Assembly: GCA_035315185.1 (NCBI GenBank)
Contig: DATFYE010000200.1
Span: 1 to 64,000, forward strand
Direction of reading: 5' to 3'
DNA from: JADGQN01 sp035315185
GTDB lineage: Bacteria; Desulfobacterota; Syntrophorhabdia; Syntrophorhabdales; WCHB1-27
DNA length: 64,000 nt
Shown here: piece after piece, positions 25,125 to 34,091 of the stretch
Numbering within the stretch: position 1 is the first letter of the stretch
How the letters are laid out: each line of letters opens with the position of its first letter
Notes under the pieces: model-generated
Seen by the model: the letters and a program-made list of their open reading frames with translations, nothing else
The model's database searches: none
Told to the model about the DNA's origin: nothing
Position numbers and translations under genes: made by a program

Positions 25125-25786
25125 GACCGTACCTCCTTCTGGGCCCTATCAATAGCGTCCAAGAGTGCCTTGATGTCGCCCCTATGCTCCACGTGCTCCT
25201 GCTTGAGAGAAAACCTTCCGGTGCGCAGGAGCCCCAAACCCACTCGTGCATACTTCATCAGGCTGAAGGGGTTCGTCCTCATGGAGAGGTTCATCATGAG
25301 GCGTCCCTCGCTGTTTCTGCCCGATCTGGCGACATTCTTGTAAAACTCCTCAGCCAGAATGGGGACCGGGAAACGTTTCGGGTAGACATGTTTCGCAATA
25401 GCTCTCTGCTTGAGTGCATACATGACATCGGTTATCCTGATCTCCTTGGGACAGTTCACGGTACAGGCATAGCATGAAGCGCAGAGCCATATCGTGAAGC
25501 TGCCGAGCGCCTCCTCCTCAAATCCCTCCCGTATCATGGCAATAATCTTTCGCGGCGTGAAATCCATGTGGTGACTCACAGGACAGGTGCTGCTGCACGT
25601 GCCGCACTGGATACAGGTCCAGAATTTCTCTCCGTGTGCCAGATGTGCCACGTCATCACCGAACTTCGGATTCAGTTCCGTCTGAAACTTGATCCACTGC
25701 CGTACCTTGTAAACAAGAGGCGTCTCGCCCTGATCGATGTGTCTTGCGCGGTCACTCTTTTCATAGGATGCTGCATCATGACTCAT
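25121..25786 (-). CDS. hdrC: Heterodisulfide-reductase-like subunit HdrC
   Basis: A 221-residue ferredoxin-like protein with two [4Fe-4S] motifs, CIQCGTCSSTCP (about residues 58-69) and CASCYACTVNCP (about residues 102-113). They form the wire between HdrA and HdrB. AAGGAGG lies ten bases before the ATG. It is the first gene of the six-gene hydrogenase-Hdr operon. The pair CIQC and the following SHHMDFTPRKII are typical of HdrC. Confidence 0.93.
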   Translation of the reverse strand: MSHDAASYEKSDRARHIDQGETPLVYKVRQWIKFQTELNPKFGDDVAHLAHGEKFWTCIQCGTCSSTCPVSHHMDFTPRKIIAMIREGFEEEALGSFTIWLCASCYACTVNCPKEIRITDVMYALKQRAIAKHVYPKRFPVPILAEEFYKNVARSGRNSEGRLMMNLSMRTNPFSLMKYARVGLGLLRTGRFSLKQEHVEHRGDIKALLDAIDRAQKEVRS

Positions 25787-25824
25787 AGGCTGATTCCTCC
25801 TTCCTCGTCTGTCTGCTTAATGCA

Positions 25825-25853
25825 ATTGTCTAATCATTGAACGACTCTGTCAA
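25825..25853 (-). promoter_or_regulatory. Candidate sigma-70 promoter of the hdr-mvh operon
   Basis: On the minus strand, TTGACA (25853-25848) and GACAAT (25830-25825) are separated by 17 bases. They lie about 40 bases before the hdrC start in the gap behind the acyl-CoA synthetase gene. The -35 is perfect and the -10 matches four of six positions. Confidence 0.5.
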
Positions 25854-25908
25854 GCTATTTCTGCATCTCGCAACGTACAGGCCCGTATGTTATGATGAAC
25901 ATGCCAGA

Positions 25909-28581
25909 TCACAACGGCAGGACCACCTTTGTCATGTCATCGTCCGTAGCCTCTATGGTGAAGCCCAGTTTTCTGCACACCGCGAGCATTTTCTCGTTTT
26001 CCGTCAGTACCTCGCCGTAAATGTTCTCCAGTCCCTTCTCTTCCGCGATCCCGATAAGCACATCCACGAGTTTGTAACCAAGCCCTTTGCCGTGGTAAGC
26101 GTCATGGACAAGCACTGCAAACTCTCCGGATTTGAATTCTCTGTCGATGATCAGCCTTCCGATGCCGATCAGCTTTCTTTTTTCGTTCTCCCTCACCTCC
26201 GCTACAATAGCGATTTCCTTCTCGTAGTCAATATTACAGTAACGGATGAGCATTTCATGGGATATGTCCTTGATGACCGTAAAAAACCGCCCCCGCATGG
26301 ATGCGTCAGAGAGGGACGTAAGCAATTCGTGTTCCAGCGGTTCATCCTCCGGCCTGATTGGTCGCAACAATACATCTTTGCCATCAGGGAACAGCCAGTG
26401 GCTTACGTATCTGGTAGGGTAAGGCGTGATAACGAGATGCGGGTACTGAATCGTTGAGTCAAGATCATTTTTTTCAAGGACTATCCTTGCATTGACTGCG
26501 TAGGGCTTACCATCCGCTATGGCGATGGGATTGATGTCCATTTCGGCTATCTCAGGAAAGTCGACGATAAGGTTGGAAAAGCTGACGATAATCTGTTCAA
26601 GCTCGCGAAGGTCGGCTGGTTTTTTTGCCCGGAAACCACGGAGAACCTTGTAGACCCCTGTTTCCTCCATCATGAGTCTGGCGAGCGTCTGGTTGAGAGG
26701 GGGAAGCCCTATGGAAAAATCTTTCACGAGTTCCGTGCCCTTTCCCCCCATCCCGAAGAGGATTATAGAACCGAAGTCCTTGTCCTTTTTTGCTCCCAGG
26801 ATCAGCTCGTAATCAATACCCTCTATCATCTTCTCAGCAGTTATGCCGGTAATCGATACTTCCGGTGCGTTAACCCTGACCCTCTCCAGTAACTTCTCGT
26901 ACTCCGATCTCAGCTTGCCCTCTGAATAGACCTCGGCCATTCCCCCGACGTCGCTTCTGTGTACTATATCAGGAGATACAACCTTGAGAACCACCGGATA
27001 CCCGATACGCTCTGCCCAGACGGCTGCTGACTCCACACTGGTGGCAAGGAAAGGGGCAGTGCTGCGGATCCCGTAATTTTTCAGGAAATCTTTTGACTCC
27101 TCTTCAGTAAGTACGCTTCTTCCTTCCCTGAGCGTCTTCCTGATAAAGACCTTGAGGTGATTTTTGGGGGGTGCCTGATCCACAGGCAGTTCAGCAGGCG
27201 TCTCGTAAAGGAGCTCCAGGTTCCTCTTGTACCTGTACATATAAAGATACGTCTTAATTGCTTCTTCCGGAGTTTCGTAACTGGGTATATTGTTCTCCTT
27301 AAGGATCTCTCTGCCCTCTTGAATATGTTTTGTCCCCATCCATGTGGTGATCAGGGGTTTGTATGCTTTTTTTGCAATGCCAGCAATGGCCGCGGCAAGT
27401 TCTGCGGCGTTTGCGGCGTTGTCAAAAACCTTCTTGGCAATATAGATAACGAGGATTCCATCTACTTCGGGATCATTTAAACAGACATTAACGGCCTTCC
27501 TGTAACGTTCAATATCCGCATCGCCGAAGAGATCTACAGGGTTGCTCTTGCTCCAGTGCGAAGGCAGGAAACTACTCAATTCATCCACACTTTGTTTGGC
27601 AAGCTTTGCGAGTTTTCCCCCGAGTCCGATGAGCACGTCCGTCGCGATCACTCCTGGACCACCTGCGTTCGTTATGATCGCCAGCCTCGGTCCTCCCGGC
27701 AGATTCGCTGAGTGAAGAACTTCTGCGGCGTTGAGCAGGTCGGAAACTTCCTTGACCCGTACAACCCCGGCTCGCCTGAATGCCACGTCATATGCGGCGT
27801 CATCACCGGCCATGGAGCCGGTGTGAGACAAAGAAGCCCGTGCACTTTCCTTAGATTGGCCGGGTTTCATGACAACGATGGGCTTATTGCGGGCAAAACC
27901 ACGCGCTGCATTGACAAATTTTCGGCCGCTGCCCACCGCTTCCATATAAATCATGATGCTGCGCGTTTGAGGATCTTCGCCGAGAAAATCAATGAGATCG
28001 CCAAAGCCAATATCGATCATGGAACCAAGGGAGACGAACATGCTGAAACCGACATGAGCCGTGGTTGCCCAGTCAAGTACTACGCTGCCCACTGAGGCGC
28101 TTTGGGAGATGAGCGCAATATTGCCCTGCTCCGGTTGTAATTCGAAGCGAGAGGTGTTGAGCCCTATGCCAGGCCTTATGATACCCGCAGAGTTGGGCCC
28201 TAGGATTCTCGTCCCGTAATGTTTTCTGATTTCCCTGATCTCCTCTTCAAGCCTCTTGCCTTCTTCACCTACCTCTTTAAAGCCGCCGGAGACAATCACA
28301 ATCCCCTCCACTCCGGTCTTGCCGCATGCCTCGACAATTGCAGGCACGGTCGCCGCAGGGGTTGCTACAATTGCAAGGTCAACTTTCTCGGGGATGCTGG
28401 CGATATCAGGAAAAGAGCTCTGATGGACCAGGTTGTTGGCCCCGGGGCCCACAAGGAATGTCTTGCGCCTGCTGGAGAGGCCGAGATTGGCGAGAAGTGT
28501 TGCTTCAAGGGCTCCCTGCGCGTCGGTTGGGCCGAAGAGTGCAACAGTCTTGGGGTCAAACATCTTCCTGATATCGCCCAT
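25909..28581 (-). CDS. ADP-forming acyl-CoA (acetyl-CoA) synthetase with C-terminal GNAT domain
   Basis: An 890-residue fusion. In order it has a CoA-binding domain (MFDPKTVALFGPTDAQG, RILGPNSAGII), a succinyl-CoA-ligase-like domain, the ASLSHTGSMAG motif with the phosphohistidine candidate, an ATP-grasp domain (about residues 480-700, VVLKVVSPDIVHRSDVGG) and a GNAT acetyltransferase (about residues 725-890) with HGKGLGYKLV. The His suggests an active NDP-forming synthetase making ATP from acetyl-CoA; the architecture also resembles PatZ protein acetyltransferases. The ATG at 28581 is preferred over 28617 because the paralog at 54662 starts with the same MGD and is also exactly 890 residues. 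Confidence 0.9.
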   Translation of the reverse strand: MGDIRKMFDPKTVALFGPTDAQGALEATLLANLGLSSRRKTFLVGPGANNLVHQSSFPDIASIPEKVDLAIVATPAATVPAIVEACGKTGVEGIVIVSGGFKEVGEEGKRLEEEIREIRKHYGTRILGPNSAGIIRPGIGLNTSRFELQPEQGNIALISQSASVGSVVLDWATTAHVGFSMFVSLGSMIDIGFGDLIDFLGEDPQTRSIMIYMEAVGSGRKFVNAARGFARNKPIVVMKPGQSKESARASLSHTGSMAGDDAAYDVAFRRAGVVRVKEVSDLLNAAEVLHSANLPGGPRLAIITNAGGPGVIATDVLIGLGGKLAKLAKQSVDELSSFLPSHWSKSNPVDLFGDADIERYRKAVNVCLNDPEVDGILVIYIAKKVFDNAANAAELAAAIAGIAKKAYKPLITTWMGTKHIQEGREILKENNIPSYETPEEAIKTYLYMYRYKRNLELLYETPAELPVDQAPPKNHLKVFIRKTLREGRSVLTEEESKDFLKNYGIRSTAPFLATSVESAAVWAERIGYPVVLKVVSPDIVHRSDVGGMAEVYSEGKLRSEYEKLLERVRVNAPEVSITGITAEKMIEGIDYELILGAKKDKDFGSIILFGMGGKGTELVKDFSIGLPPLNQTLARLMMEETGVYKVLRGFRAKKPADLRELEQIIVSFSNLIVDFPEIAEMDINPIAIADGKPYAVNARIVLEKNDLDSTIQYPHLVITPYPTRYVSHWLFPDGKDVLLRPIRPEDEPLEHELLTSLSDASMRGRFFTVIKDISHEMLIRYCNIDYEKEIAIVAEVRENEKRKLIGIGRLIIDREFKSGEFAVLVHDAYHGKGLGYKLVDVLIGIAEEKGLENIYGEVLTENEKMLAVCRKLGFTIEATDDDMTKVVLPL

Positions 28582-28674
28582 CTGTTTTTCTTTAACCCCT
28601 CCTGTCTTTTCCCGCATGGCTATGCTTTGCCGGGCGGGCTACACCTTTCGCGCGTTGAGCCCCTGCTTTCGGGT

Positions 28675-28974
28675 CTATACCAGTTCCGCTTGCCTTGCTT
28701 CTTTCTCCACCCATATCGAGTGTTCGACAAGGCCAAAGGCATTGAGTGTTTCACTTATGCTCAAACCGGTCCTGCTCCCTTGGCGGTAAGGGGCATGGGT
28801 ATCCCAAACGAGACTGAGAGCCAAGTCGTTGCGAAACGATGCGCTGTTATATACGTGGATCTGAACGAGGCCTGGCTCTTTTGTTACATTGCTCACCGAA
28901 TAACGAAGCAAACCGAGGGCGGCTTCACTCTGACCCTCCGTCGTTCTTAACCGTATCATTTCCATCCAGACCAT
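28675..28974 (-). CDS. Small protein of unknown function upstream of acyl-CoA synthetase
   Basis: A 99-residue protein starting MVWMEMIRLRTTEGQ. Its composition and alternating hydrophobic pattern look like a small alpha/beta fold (ALGLLRYSV, PGLVQIHVYNSA, LALSLVWDT, LVEHSIWVEKE), vaguely like dimeric ferredoxin-fold monooxygenases, but the family is not recognised. A candidate sigma-54 promoter ends about 27 bases before the ATG. It lies 93 bases upstream of the acyl-CoA synthetase on the same strand, so the two probably share a transcript. The frame is open further upstream, but those codons overlap the promoter. Confidence 0.6.
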   Translation of the reverse strand: MVWMEMIRLRTTEGQSEAALGLLRYSVSNVTKEPGLVQIHVYNSASFRNDLALSLVWDTHAPYRQGSRTGLSISETLNAFGLVEHSIWVEKEARQAELV

Positions 28975-29010
28975 AGGACATCCCCGGGTAACTTTTCTCA
29001 AAGGACAGGA

Positions 29011-29026
29011 AGCATAAACCGTGCCA
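29011..29026 (-). promoter_or_regulatory. Candidate sigma-54 promoter
   Basis: On the minus strand TGGCACGGTTTATGCT matches the sigma-54 consensus TGGCACG-N4-TTGCW in all but one core base, with the required 12-base spacing between the GG and GC elements. The predicted start is near 29001. It faces the 99-residue unknown gene and the acyl-CoA synthetase. A candidate activator site lies about 100 bases upstream at 29098-29113. Confidence 0.65.
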
Positions 29027-29097
29027 GTTTTGTTGGCCTTGCGCACCGTAATTTCAGTATGCTTGGCACCGGATACCATTAAATGTGGCAGAAAAAA

Positions 29098-29113
29098 CTG
29101 TCATAATTGCAAG
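29098..29113. promoter_or_regulatory. Candidate upstream activator site, left copy
   Basis: CTGTCATAATTGCAAG, a degenerate 16-base dyad. Close relatives occur at 30879-30894 (inverse orientation) and 30902-30917, on the other side of the sigma-54 activator gene. Its centre is about 104 bases upstream of the predicted start of the sigma-54 promoter at 29011-29026, a normal enhancer distance. Confidence 0.55.
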
Positions 29114-29166
29114 AAAAGGTATAAACTATCATATGTCACAGTCACTAAGAAGCACCGGGAGAAGTC

Positions 29167-30702
29167 ATGGACGAGAATAATTTTTTTCGGGAATTTACGC
29201 TGCGGATGTGCGGCAGTTTCGATTTGCGAGAGGCGTTGTGGCGTTGTTTTCTTTACGTCCGTTCGGCATTACCTGCGGATGAGCTGATGCTTACCGTTTT
29301 TGATTTGGCTTTTGGCTCGCTGGAGGTCGTAACAACGGCCGACGAGGGCGGGGGGGTTGCCAGAGGAGACAAAATCACTATGGACCTCGACATGCGCAAG
29401 CAGCTTGAACACGTTGAGCACTATCCCCGAGTGAGAATATGCAACGACGTCTCGCAGGATCCGATAATCGAAAAGATTGCGATTCAGTATAGGTGGCCCG
29501 ACTCTTCAGTCGTAGTCGGACGGCTTATTATTCAGCATGATTTTGTTGGCTCGCTCATTGTCAGAGCAACCGGGAAAGACAGATATAGCGAAGAGCATGC
29601 GAAGCTCTGGTCACTCGTCAACGAGCCGGCCGCGATCGCACTGGCTAACAGCAGACAGTATTATGAACTGCTGAAATTGAAGGACCTGCTTGCTGACGAA
29701 AACCGGTATTTGCAGAACGAATTGCGGAGAGGTTGGGGAGAGAAGATCGTGGGGGCAGACTTTGGCCTGAGAGAAGTGATCGAGCAGGTGGTGAAGGTGG
29801 CTCCCCTGACCAGCCCCGTTCTGTTGATGGGCGAGACAGGGACGGGTAAGGAGATCATTGCCAACGCCATTCATAATCTTTCACCGAGAAATAACGGCCC
29901 CTTGATCACGGTAAACTGCGGCGCGATTCCTGAGTCGCTCATCGACAGTGAACTTTTTGGTCACGAAAAGGGTGCTTTCACAGGAGCGCTCACGGAGAGG
30001 AGAGGCCGGTTTGAGCGGGCCGACAAGGGCACGATCTTTCTCGACGAGGTGGGCGAGCTGCCACCTCAGGCCCAAGTCAGGCTCCTGCGTGTTCTTCAGG
30101 AAAAAGAGATCGAACGGGTGGGTAGTACCCATCCCATCAAGGTAGACATACGGATTATCTCGGCTACGCACAGGAATCTGGAGAAGCTCGTTGCAGCCGG
30201 AACCTTCAGGGATGATCTCTACTATCGTCTTGGGGTGTTTCCCATTAACATTCCGCCGCTGAGGGAGCGAAAGGCGGACATCCCTGCGTTGGTTGAGCAT
30301 TTTATCGAGAAAAAGGCGCGAGAGATGGGCCTCCACTCTGTACCCACCCTGGTTCCCGGGGCCATCGATCATCTTATGAGATATGACTGGCCGGGCAACG
30401 TGCGTGAGGTAGCAAATGTGATTGAGAGGGCGCTCATTCAATCCAACGGCAAGCCCCTTGTCTTCACGGATTTGATGGTTCCCCCCGCGGCCGCAGCCCC
30501 AGCTTCCGCAGCAATTCAGGGGTTGGCCAGTCTCAGGCTTGAGGAGATGGAAACGCTCCATATCAGGCGGATGCTCGAGGTGACTCATGGAAGAATAGAG
30601 GGAAAGAATGGAGCGGCCGCGCTTCTCGGAATCAACCCCAGTACGCTGAGGGCGAGGATGCGAAAGCTGCACATCCCCTTCGGCCGAAAAAGGAGCCACT
30701 AA
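29167..30702 (+). CDS. Sigma-54-dependent transcriptional activator (GAF-AAA+-Fis)
   Basis: A 511-residue enhancer-binding protein. Residues about 1-165 form a GAF-like sensor domain. The AAA+ domain follows with Walker A GETGTGKE (about residues 222-229), the sigma-54 contact loop GAFTGA (about 269-274), Walker B IFLDEVGE and the arginine finger region RLGVFPINIPPLRERK. The C-terminal Fis-type helix-turn-helix is HGRIEGKNGAAALLGINPSTLRARMRKL. The architecture is that of FhlA/NorR regulators. Its ligand is unknown. It is flanked by candidate binding sites and sigma-54 promoters pointing to the acyl-CoA synthetase on one side and fhs on the other. Confidence 0.93.
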   Translation: MDENNFFREFTLRMCGSFDLREALWRCFLYVRSALPADELMLTVFDLAFGSLEVVTTADEGGGVARGDKITMDLDMRKQLEHVEHYPRVRICNDVSQDPIIEKIAIQYRWPDSSVVVGRLIIQHDFVGSLIVRATGKDRYSEEHAKLWSLVNEPAAIALANSRQYYELLKLKDLLADENRYLQNELRRGWGEKIVGADFGLREVIEQVVKVAPLTSPVLLMGETGTGKEIIANAIHNLSPRNNGPLITVNCGAIPESLIDSELFGHEKGAFTGALTERRGRFERADKGTIFLDEVGELPPQAQVRLLRVLQEKEIERVGSTHPIKVDIRIISATHRNLEKLVAAGTFRDDLYYRLGVFPINIPPLRERKADIPALVEHFIEKKAREMGLHSVPTLVPGAIDHLMRYDWPGNVREVANVIERALIQSNGKPLVFTDLMVPPAAAAPASAAIQGLASLRLEEMETLHIRRMLEVTHGRIEGKNGAAALLGINPSTLRARMRKLHIPFGRKRSH

Positions 30703-30856
30703 GATCATATCTGTGTGCTTTGCTGTCTAACCAGCTCTTTGGTTTTATTAGCTAGATGGGCGAGCTAGAGGCTGCGGGCCGATCGTATCGGGTAAGGCAT
30801 TGAGGCTGTATACAAACCGGTTGAAAGGGCTCGGGCCATCTATTACCATCTGCTAG

Positions 30857-30917
30857 ATATGACAGTTTCCTGCCTCAGCTTGCAAATATGGCAGTCTATT
30901 GCTGTCATATTTTGCAG
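30857..30917. promoter_or_regulatory. Cluster of candidate upstream activator sites, right copies
   Basis: ATATGACAG (30857-30865) is a half match. CTTGCAAATATGGCAG (30879-30894) and CTGTCATATTTTGCAG (30902-30917) are full-length copies in inverse orientation to each other, seven bases apart. They match the site at 29098-29113. Their centres lie roughly 85-108 bases upstream of the start predicted from the sigma-54 promoter at 30968-30983. Confidence 0.55.
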
Positions 30918-30967
30918 TGTGAACCTATCACGCCTGTAATATATTGATATTACAACGGTAATTGTGC

Positions 30968-30983
30968 GGGCATGCTTTATGCT
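30968..30983 (+). promoter_or_regulatory. Candidate sigma-54 promoter toward fhs
   Basis: GGGCATGCTTTATGCT keeps the GG and GC elements at the correct 12-base spacing. It shares TTTATGCT with the opposite candidate promoter at 29011-29026. The predicted start is near 30994, giving a leader of about 340 bases to fhs. Confidence 0.5.
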
Positions 30984-31250
30984 TTATCGAACGAGCGGGA
31001 CCAAGCTCAAAGTACGTTTCGGGGCAGAAAACCGGAGGGCAAGGAAAATCCGGCAGCCTGGTATTGCCAAAGATAGCAGCGGGCAAAAAGAATGAAGGCG
31101 GATAGGCGATTAAGAGATCGGCATAACGCCAGGTTTCAACTTTGGGCATGCAGATGATAGTACCTCTGCGAATTTGCTTTTTAAAGCTATTCCGGATTGT
31201 TGGCAACTTTGTGAAAAATATCTCGACCTTGTGAACTTGAGAAATTTGAC

Positions 31251-31278
31251 TTGACAAAATTACAGATTACTTTAGTAT
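31251..31278 (+). promoter_or_regulatory. Candidate sigma-70 promoter of fhs
   Basis: TTGACA (31251-31256) and TAGTAT (31273-31278) are separated by 16 bases, placing transcription start near 31285 and leaving about 50 bases of leader before the fhs ATG at 31334. Confidence 0.55.
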
Positions 31279-31333
31279 TATGGAGCCTACCGAGAAAAAC
31301 ATACACAACATACCATAAATGAAGGAGGAGAGT

Positions 31334-33094
31334 ATGCCGTACGATGCGACAAAGATGGCGGATTGGCAGATTTCCGAAGCAGCGGAAGAGAAGATGAAAT
31401 CGGTCTGGCAGCTGGGCGATGAAATGGGTCTTAAGAAGGATGAAGTCATGGGGTACGGCCGGATAGGGCGAGTTGACTTTATGAAGATCATCAACCGCTT
31501 GAAAGACAAGAAGGATGGTAAGTATATCGAGGTTACCGCCATCACCCCGACCCCTCTCGGCGAAGGAAAGACGACGGTATCGATGGGTCTGGTTGAAGGC
31601 CTCGGAAAGAGGGGGAAAAACGTCTGTGGTGCGATTCGGCAGCCTTCAGGTGGCCCCACCATGAATATAAAAGGCAGCGCTGCCGGAGGCGGAAATGCGC
31701 AAGCAATCCCGCTGACTGAGTTCTCTTTGGGTTTGACTGGGGACATAAACAACATCATGAATGCACACAACCTGGCGATGGTGGCGCTCACGGACCGCAT
31801 GCAGCATGAGAGAAACTATTCAGACGCCGAGCTTGCGAAGAGAAAGCTGAAACGCCTCGACGTTGACCCGAAGAACGTCCAGATGGGCTGGATCATGGAC
31901 TTTTGCGCCCAATCCCTCAGAAACATGGTCATTGGCCTGGGCGGCAAGATGGACGGATACTTGATGCAGTCCCGCTTTGATATTGCCGTCAGTTCTGAGG
32001 TCATGGCAATCTTGGCAATCGTGAAGGACCTTAAGGATCTCCGCGAGCGGTTGGGCAGGATCACTGTTGCGTATGATAGATCCGGTAAGCCCGTTACCTG
32101 CGAGGACCTTGAATGCGCCGGAGCAATGACGGCCCTGATGAGAGAGAGTATCAATCCGACGCTGCTGCAGACGGTGGAAGGCCAGCCTGTTTTTGTGCAC
32201 GCAGGACCTTTTGCCAACATAGCCGTTGGTCAGTCATCGATCATTGCGGACCGCATCGCCCTGAAGCTGTTCGACTACGATGTCACAGAGAGCGGTTTTG
32301 CCGCTGACATCGGTTTTGAGAAATTCTGGAACGTGAAGTGTAGGGAAAGCGGCCTTAAGCCGAACGTCTCCGTCCTCACCACGACGATCCGCGCGCTCAA
32401 GATGCACGGTGGCGGACCGAGAGTGGCGCCGGGGCTCCCTCTTCCTGAAGAGTACAAAAAGGAGAACCTCGGTCTACTCGAGAAGGGCGCTGCTAATATG
32501 GTCCATCATATCAAGACCATAAAGCAGTCAGGGATGAAGCCGGTTGTCTGCATCAACTGGTTCCATACTGATACCAAGGACGAGATCGCCCTGTTGCGCC
32601 GCCTCGCCGAGGCCGAGGGCGCCCGGGTGGCCGTATCGACTCACTGGCTCAATGGCGGTGACGGAGCACTGGAACTTGCGGACGCAGTGGTAGACGCCTG
32701 TGAGGAGAAAGCGGACTTCAAATTTCTCTACCCGCTCGATATGCCGCTTCGCCAGAGGGTCGAGGCGGTTGCGAAGAACGTCTATGGCGCGGATGGCGTC
32801 TCATGGGCACCCGAGGCAGAGGCCAAGGCGAAAGCCTTCGAGGCCGATCCTGAAAAGAAAGACTATTACACCATGATGGTGAAGACCCATCTAAGTCTCA
32901 CCCACGACCCGAACCTGAAAGGCGTGCCTAAGGGATGGGTCCTTCCGGTGAGAGACGTATTGATATTCTCCGGCGCCAAATTTCTCTGCCCGGTGACCGG
33001 TGCGATCAGCCTCATGCCTGGTACCAGCTCCGACCCTGCTTACAGAAGAGTTGATGTGGATGTAAAGACGGGCAAGGTAACAGGGCTATTCTAG
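31334..33094 (+). CDS. fhs: Formate-tetrahydrofolate ligase
   Basis: A 586-residue enzyme that makes 10-formyl-tetrahydrofolate from formate, ATP and tetrahydrofolate, the entry of the methyl branch of the acetyl-CoA pathway. It has the P-loop TPLGEGKTTVSMGL, RQPSGGPTMNIKGSAAGGG and the FSLGLTGDINNIMNAHN segment of the family. The ATG at 31334 is five bases after GAAGGAGGAG; an ATG at 31319 lies upstream of that site and is rejected. It is monocistronic, ending at convergent inverted repeats before the IclR gene. Confidence 0.97.
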   Translation: MPYDATKMADWQISEAAEEKMKSVWQLGDEMGLKKDEVMGYGRIGRVDFMKIINRLKDKKDGKYIEVTAITPTPLGEGKTTVSMGLVEGLGKRGKNVCGAIRQPSGGPTMNIKGSAAGGGNAQAIPLTEFSLGLTGDINNIMNAHNLAMVALTDRMQHERNYSDAELAKRKLKRLDVDPKNVQMGWIMDFCAQSLRNMVIGLGGKMDGYLMQSRFDIAVSSEVMAILAIVKDLKDLRERLGRITVAYDRSGKPVTCEDLECAGAMTALMRESINPTLLQTVEGQPVFVHAGPFANIAVGQSSIIADRIALKLFDYDVTESGFAADIGFEKFWNVKCRESGLKPNVSVLTTTIRALKMHGGGPRVAPGLPLPEEYKKENLGLLEKGAANMVHHIKTIKQSGMKPVVCINWFHTDTKDEIALLRRLAEAEGARVAVSTHWLNGGDGALELADAVVDACEEKADFKFLYPLDMPLRQRVEAVAKNVYGADGVSWAPEAEAKAKAFEADPEKKDYYTMMVKTHLSLTHDPNLKGVPKGWVLPVRDVLIFSGAKFLCPVTGAISLMPGTSSDPAYRRVDVDVKTGKVTGLF

Positions 33095-33107
33095 CAAGGC
33101 GCGTGAG

Positions 33108-33238
33108 GGCAGTGAGTCGTAGGGTGCAGGAAATGGAACTTGTTGCGGGTGACCACGCCTGCTGCGTGGTTGCGAGTTTCGAGTCAAGAAGCTTCAACCC
33201 GTAACCCGTAACAGGTTCTTTTCCCCTACCCTACTGCC
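33108..33238. repeat. Long imperfect inverted repeat between fhs and the IclR gene
   Basis: The left arm (33108-33150, including GTAGGGTGCAGG and CTTGTTGCGGGT) is partly matched in inverse by the right arm (33204-33238, including ACCCGTAACAGG and CCCTACCCTACTGCC). A perfect hairpin CCACGC-CTGCT-GCGTGG lies between them (33153-33169). A CCCGTAACCCGTAAC doublet recalls the repeat family at 44980 and 52643. It sits between two convergent genes and may act as a bidirectional terminator; no long T run is seen. Confidence 0.45.
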
Positions 33239-34004
33239 TATCTTTGTCAGTGTAAAACGGAGAGAGCCGTAAGGTTATCTCCTCAGCGGTCTGCTTCACG
33301 TGTGCAATGATGTGAGGCAACTTGCTATCGTTTAGGGAGCTTGTGAAACCTACGACCCAAATAGCGCCGACCGGTAAGTGTCCTGAGTATATGAGCGCCG
33401 CTACCGCCCGCATTCCTGTGAGGTATTCCTCGAAATCGACCGCGTACCCTGAAGCCCGTGTTCTTTCGATCTCCTCAAGTAACCTGACAGGATCTGTTAT
33501 GCTGTTATCGGTGTATTGCGGTAGTTTGTGTCTTGCGAGAAGAGTGAGAATTTCGTCGTTTTCAAGAGGGGCGAGAAAGATCTTTCCGATGACGCCAGCT
33601 GTAAGGGCGAAACGTGCACCTACGGGAGATGAGATCTTCAGCTCCTTTCGTGGCTCTACAACTTCAAGAACCCTGACAGCGTCGTCTTCTCGGACGCCGA
33701 GAAAGACAGTCTCGTCCACCTGTTCAACCAGCTTCTCGAGGAACGATCGTGCTATGCTCGTTAGGTCCGTGGCCCTCAAGACCCTCTTTGACAGCTCGAA
33801 AAGCTCTCCGCCCACCATGTACTTTTTGGTCGGATCGATTTTGACCACAAACCCTTCTTCCTCGAGGGACTTGAGTATACCGAAGGTAGTGCTCTTGCTC
33901 AAAGCAAGTTCCCGTGCAACCTCAGTCACACCGAGCGGCCTGTTCTCTCTGACAATGAGCTTGATGATTTCTAGAGCTTTTTTGAGTGCGGGGGCATTGT
34001 ACAC
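33231..34004 (-). CDS. IclR-family transcriptional regulator
   Basis: A 257-residue regulator. The N-terminal winged helix (about residues 8-70, LKKALEIIKLIVRENRPLGVTEVARELALSKSTTFGILKSLEEEGFV) is followed by the IclR effector domain (about residues 85-250, FLGVREDDAVRVLEVVEPRKEL, GKIFLAPL, GYAVDFEEYLTGMRAVAALIY). It is transcribed divergently from acsV and convergently toward fhs, so it is a good candidate to control the acs operon. Its ligand is unknown. Confidence 0.92.
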   Translation of the reverse strand: MYNAPALKKALEIIKLIVRENRPLGVTEVARELALSKSTTFGILKSLEEEGFVVKIDPTKKYMVGGELFELSKRVLRATDLTSIARSFLEKLVEQVDETVFLGVREDDAVRVLEVVEPRKELKISSPVGARFALTAGVIGKIFLAPLENDEILTLLARHKLPQYTDNSITDPVRLLEEIERTRASGYAVDFEEYLTGMRAVAALIYSGHLPVGAIWVVGFTSSLNDSKLPHIIAHVKQTAEEITLRLSPFYTDKDRQ

Positions 34005-34091
34005 GTATTCACCATGATGAACTCAGAAGAGTATTTTACTTCTTCGGGCAAACTTTTGTCAATAGATAGTAGTGTTAGCGTCTTACGTGCC

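Larger units (their letters stand above)
30703..31333 (+). other. Gene-free stretch between the sigma-54 activator and fhs
   Basis: These 631 bases hold no convincing gene. They contain three activator-site-like motifs (30857-30917), a candidate sigma-54 promoter (30968-30983), about 260 bases of leader without recognised structure, a candidate sigma-70 promoter (31251-31278) and the fhs ribosome binding site. A minus-strand open frame at 30928-31257 crosses these promoter motifs and resembles no family known to me. Confidence 0.6.

Noticed and set aside
30928..31257. 109-codon minus-strand open frame before fhs
   Set aside because: It has no recognised family and overlaps the candidate sigma-54 and sigma-70 promoters of fhs.
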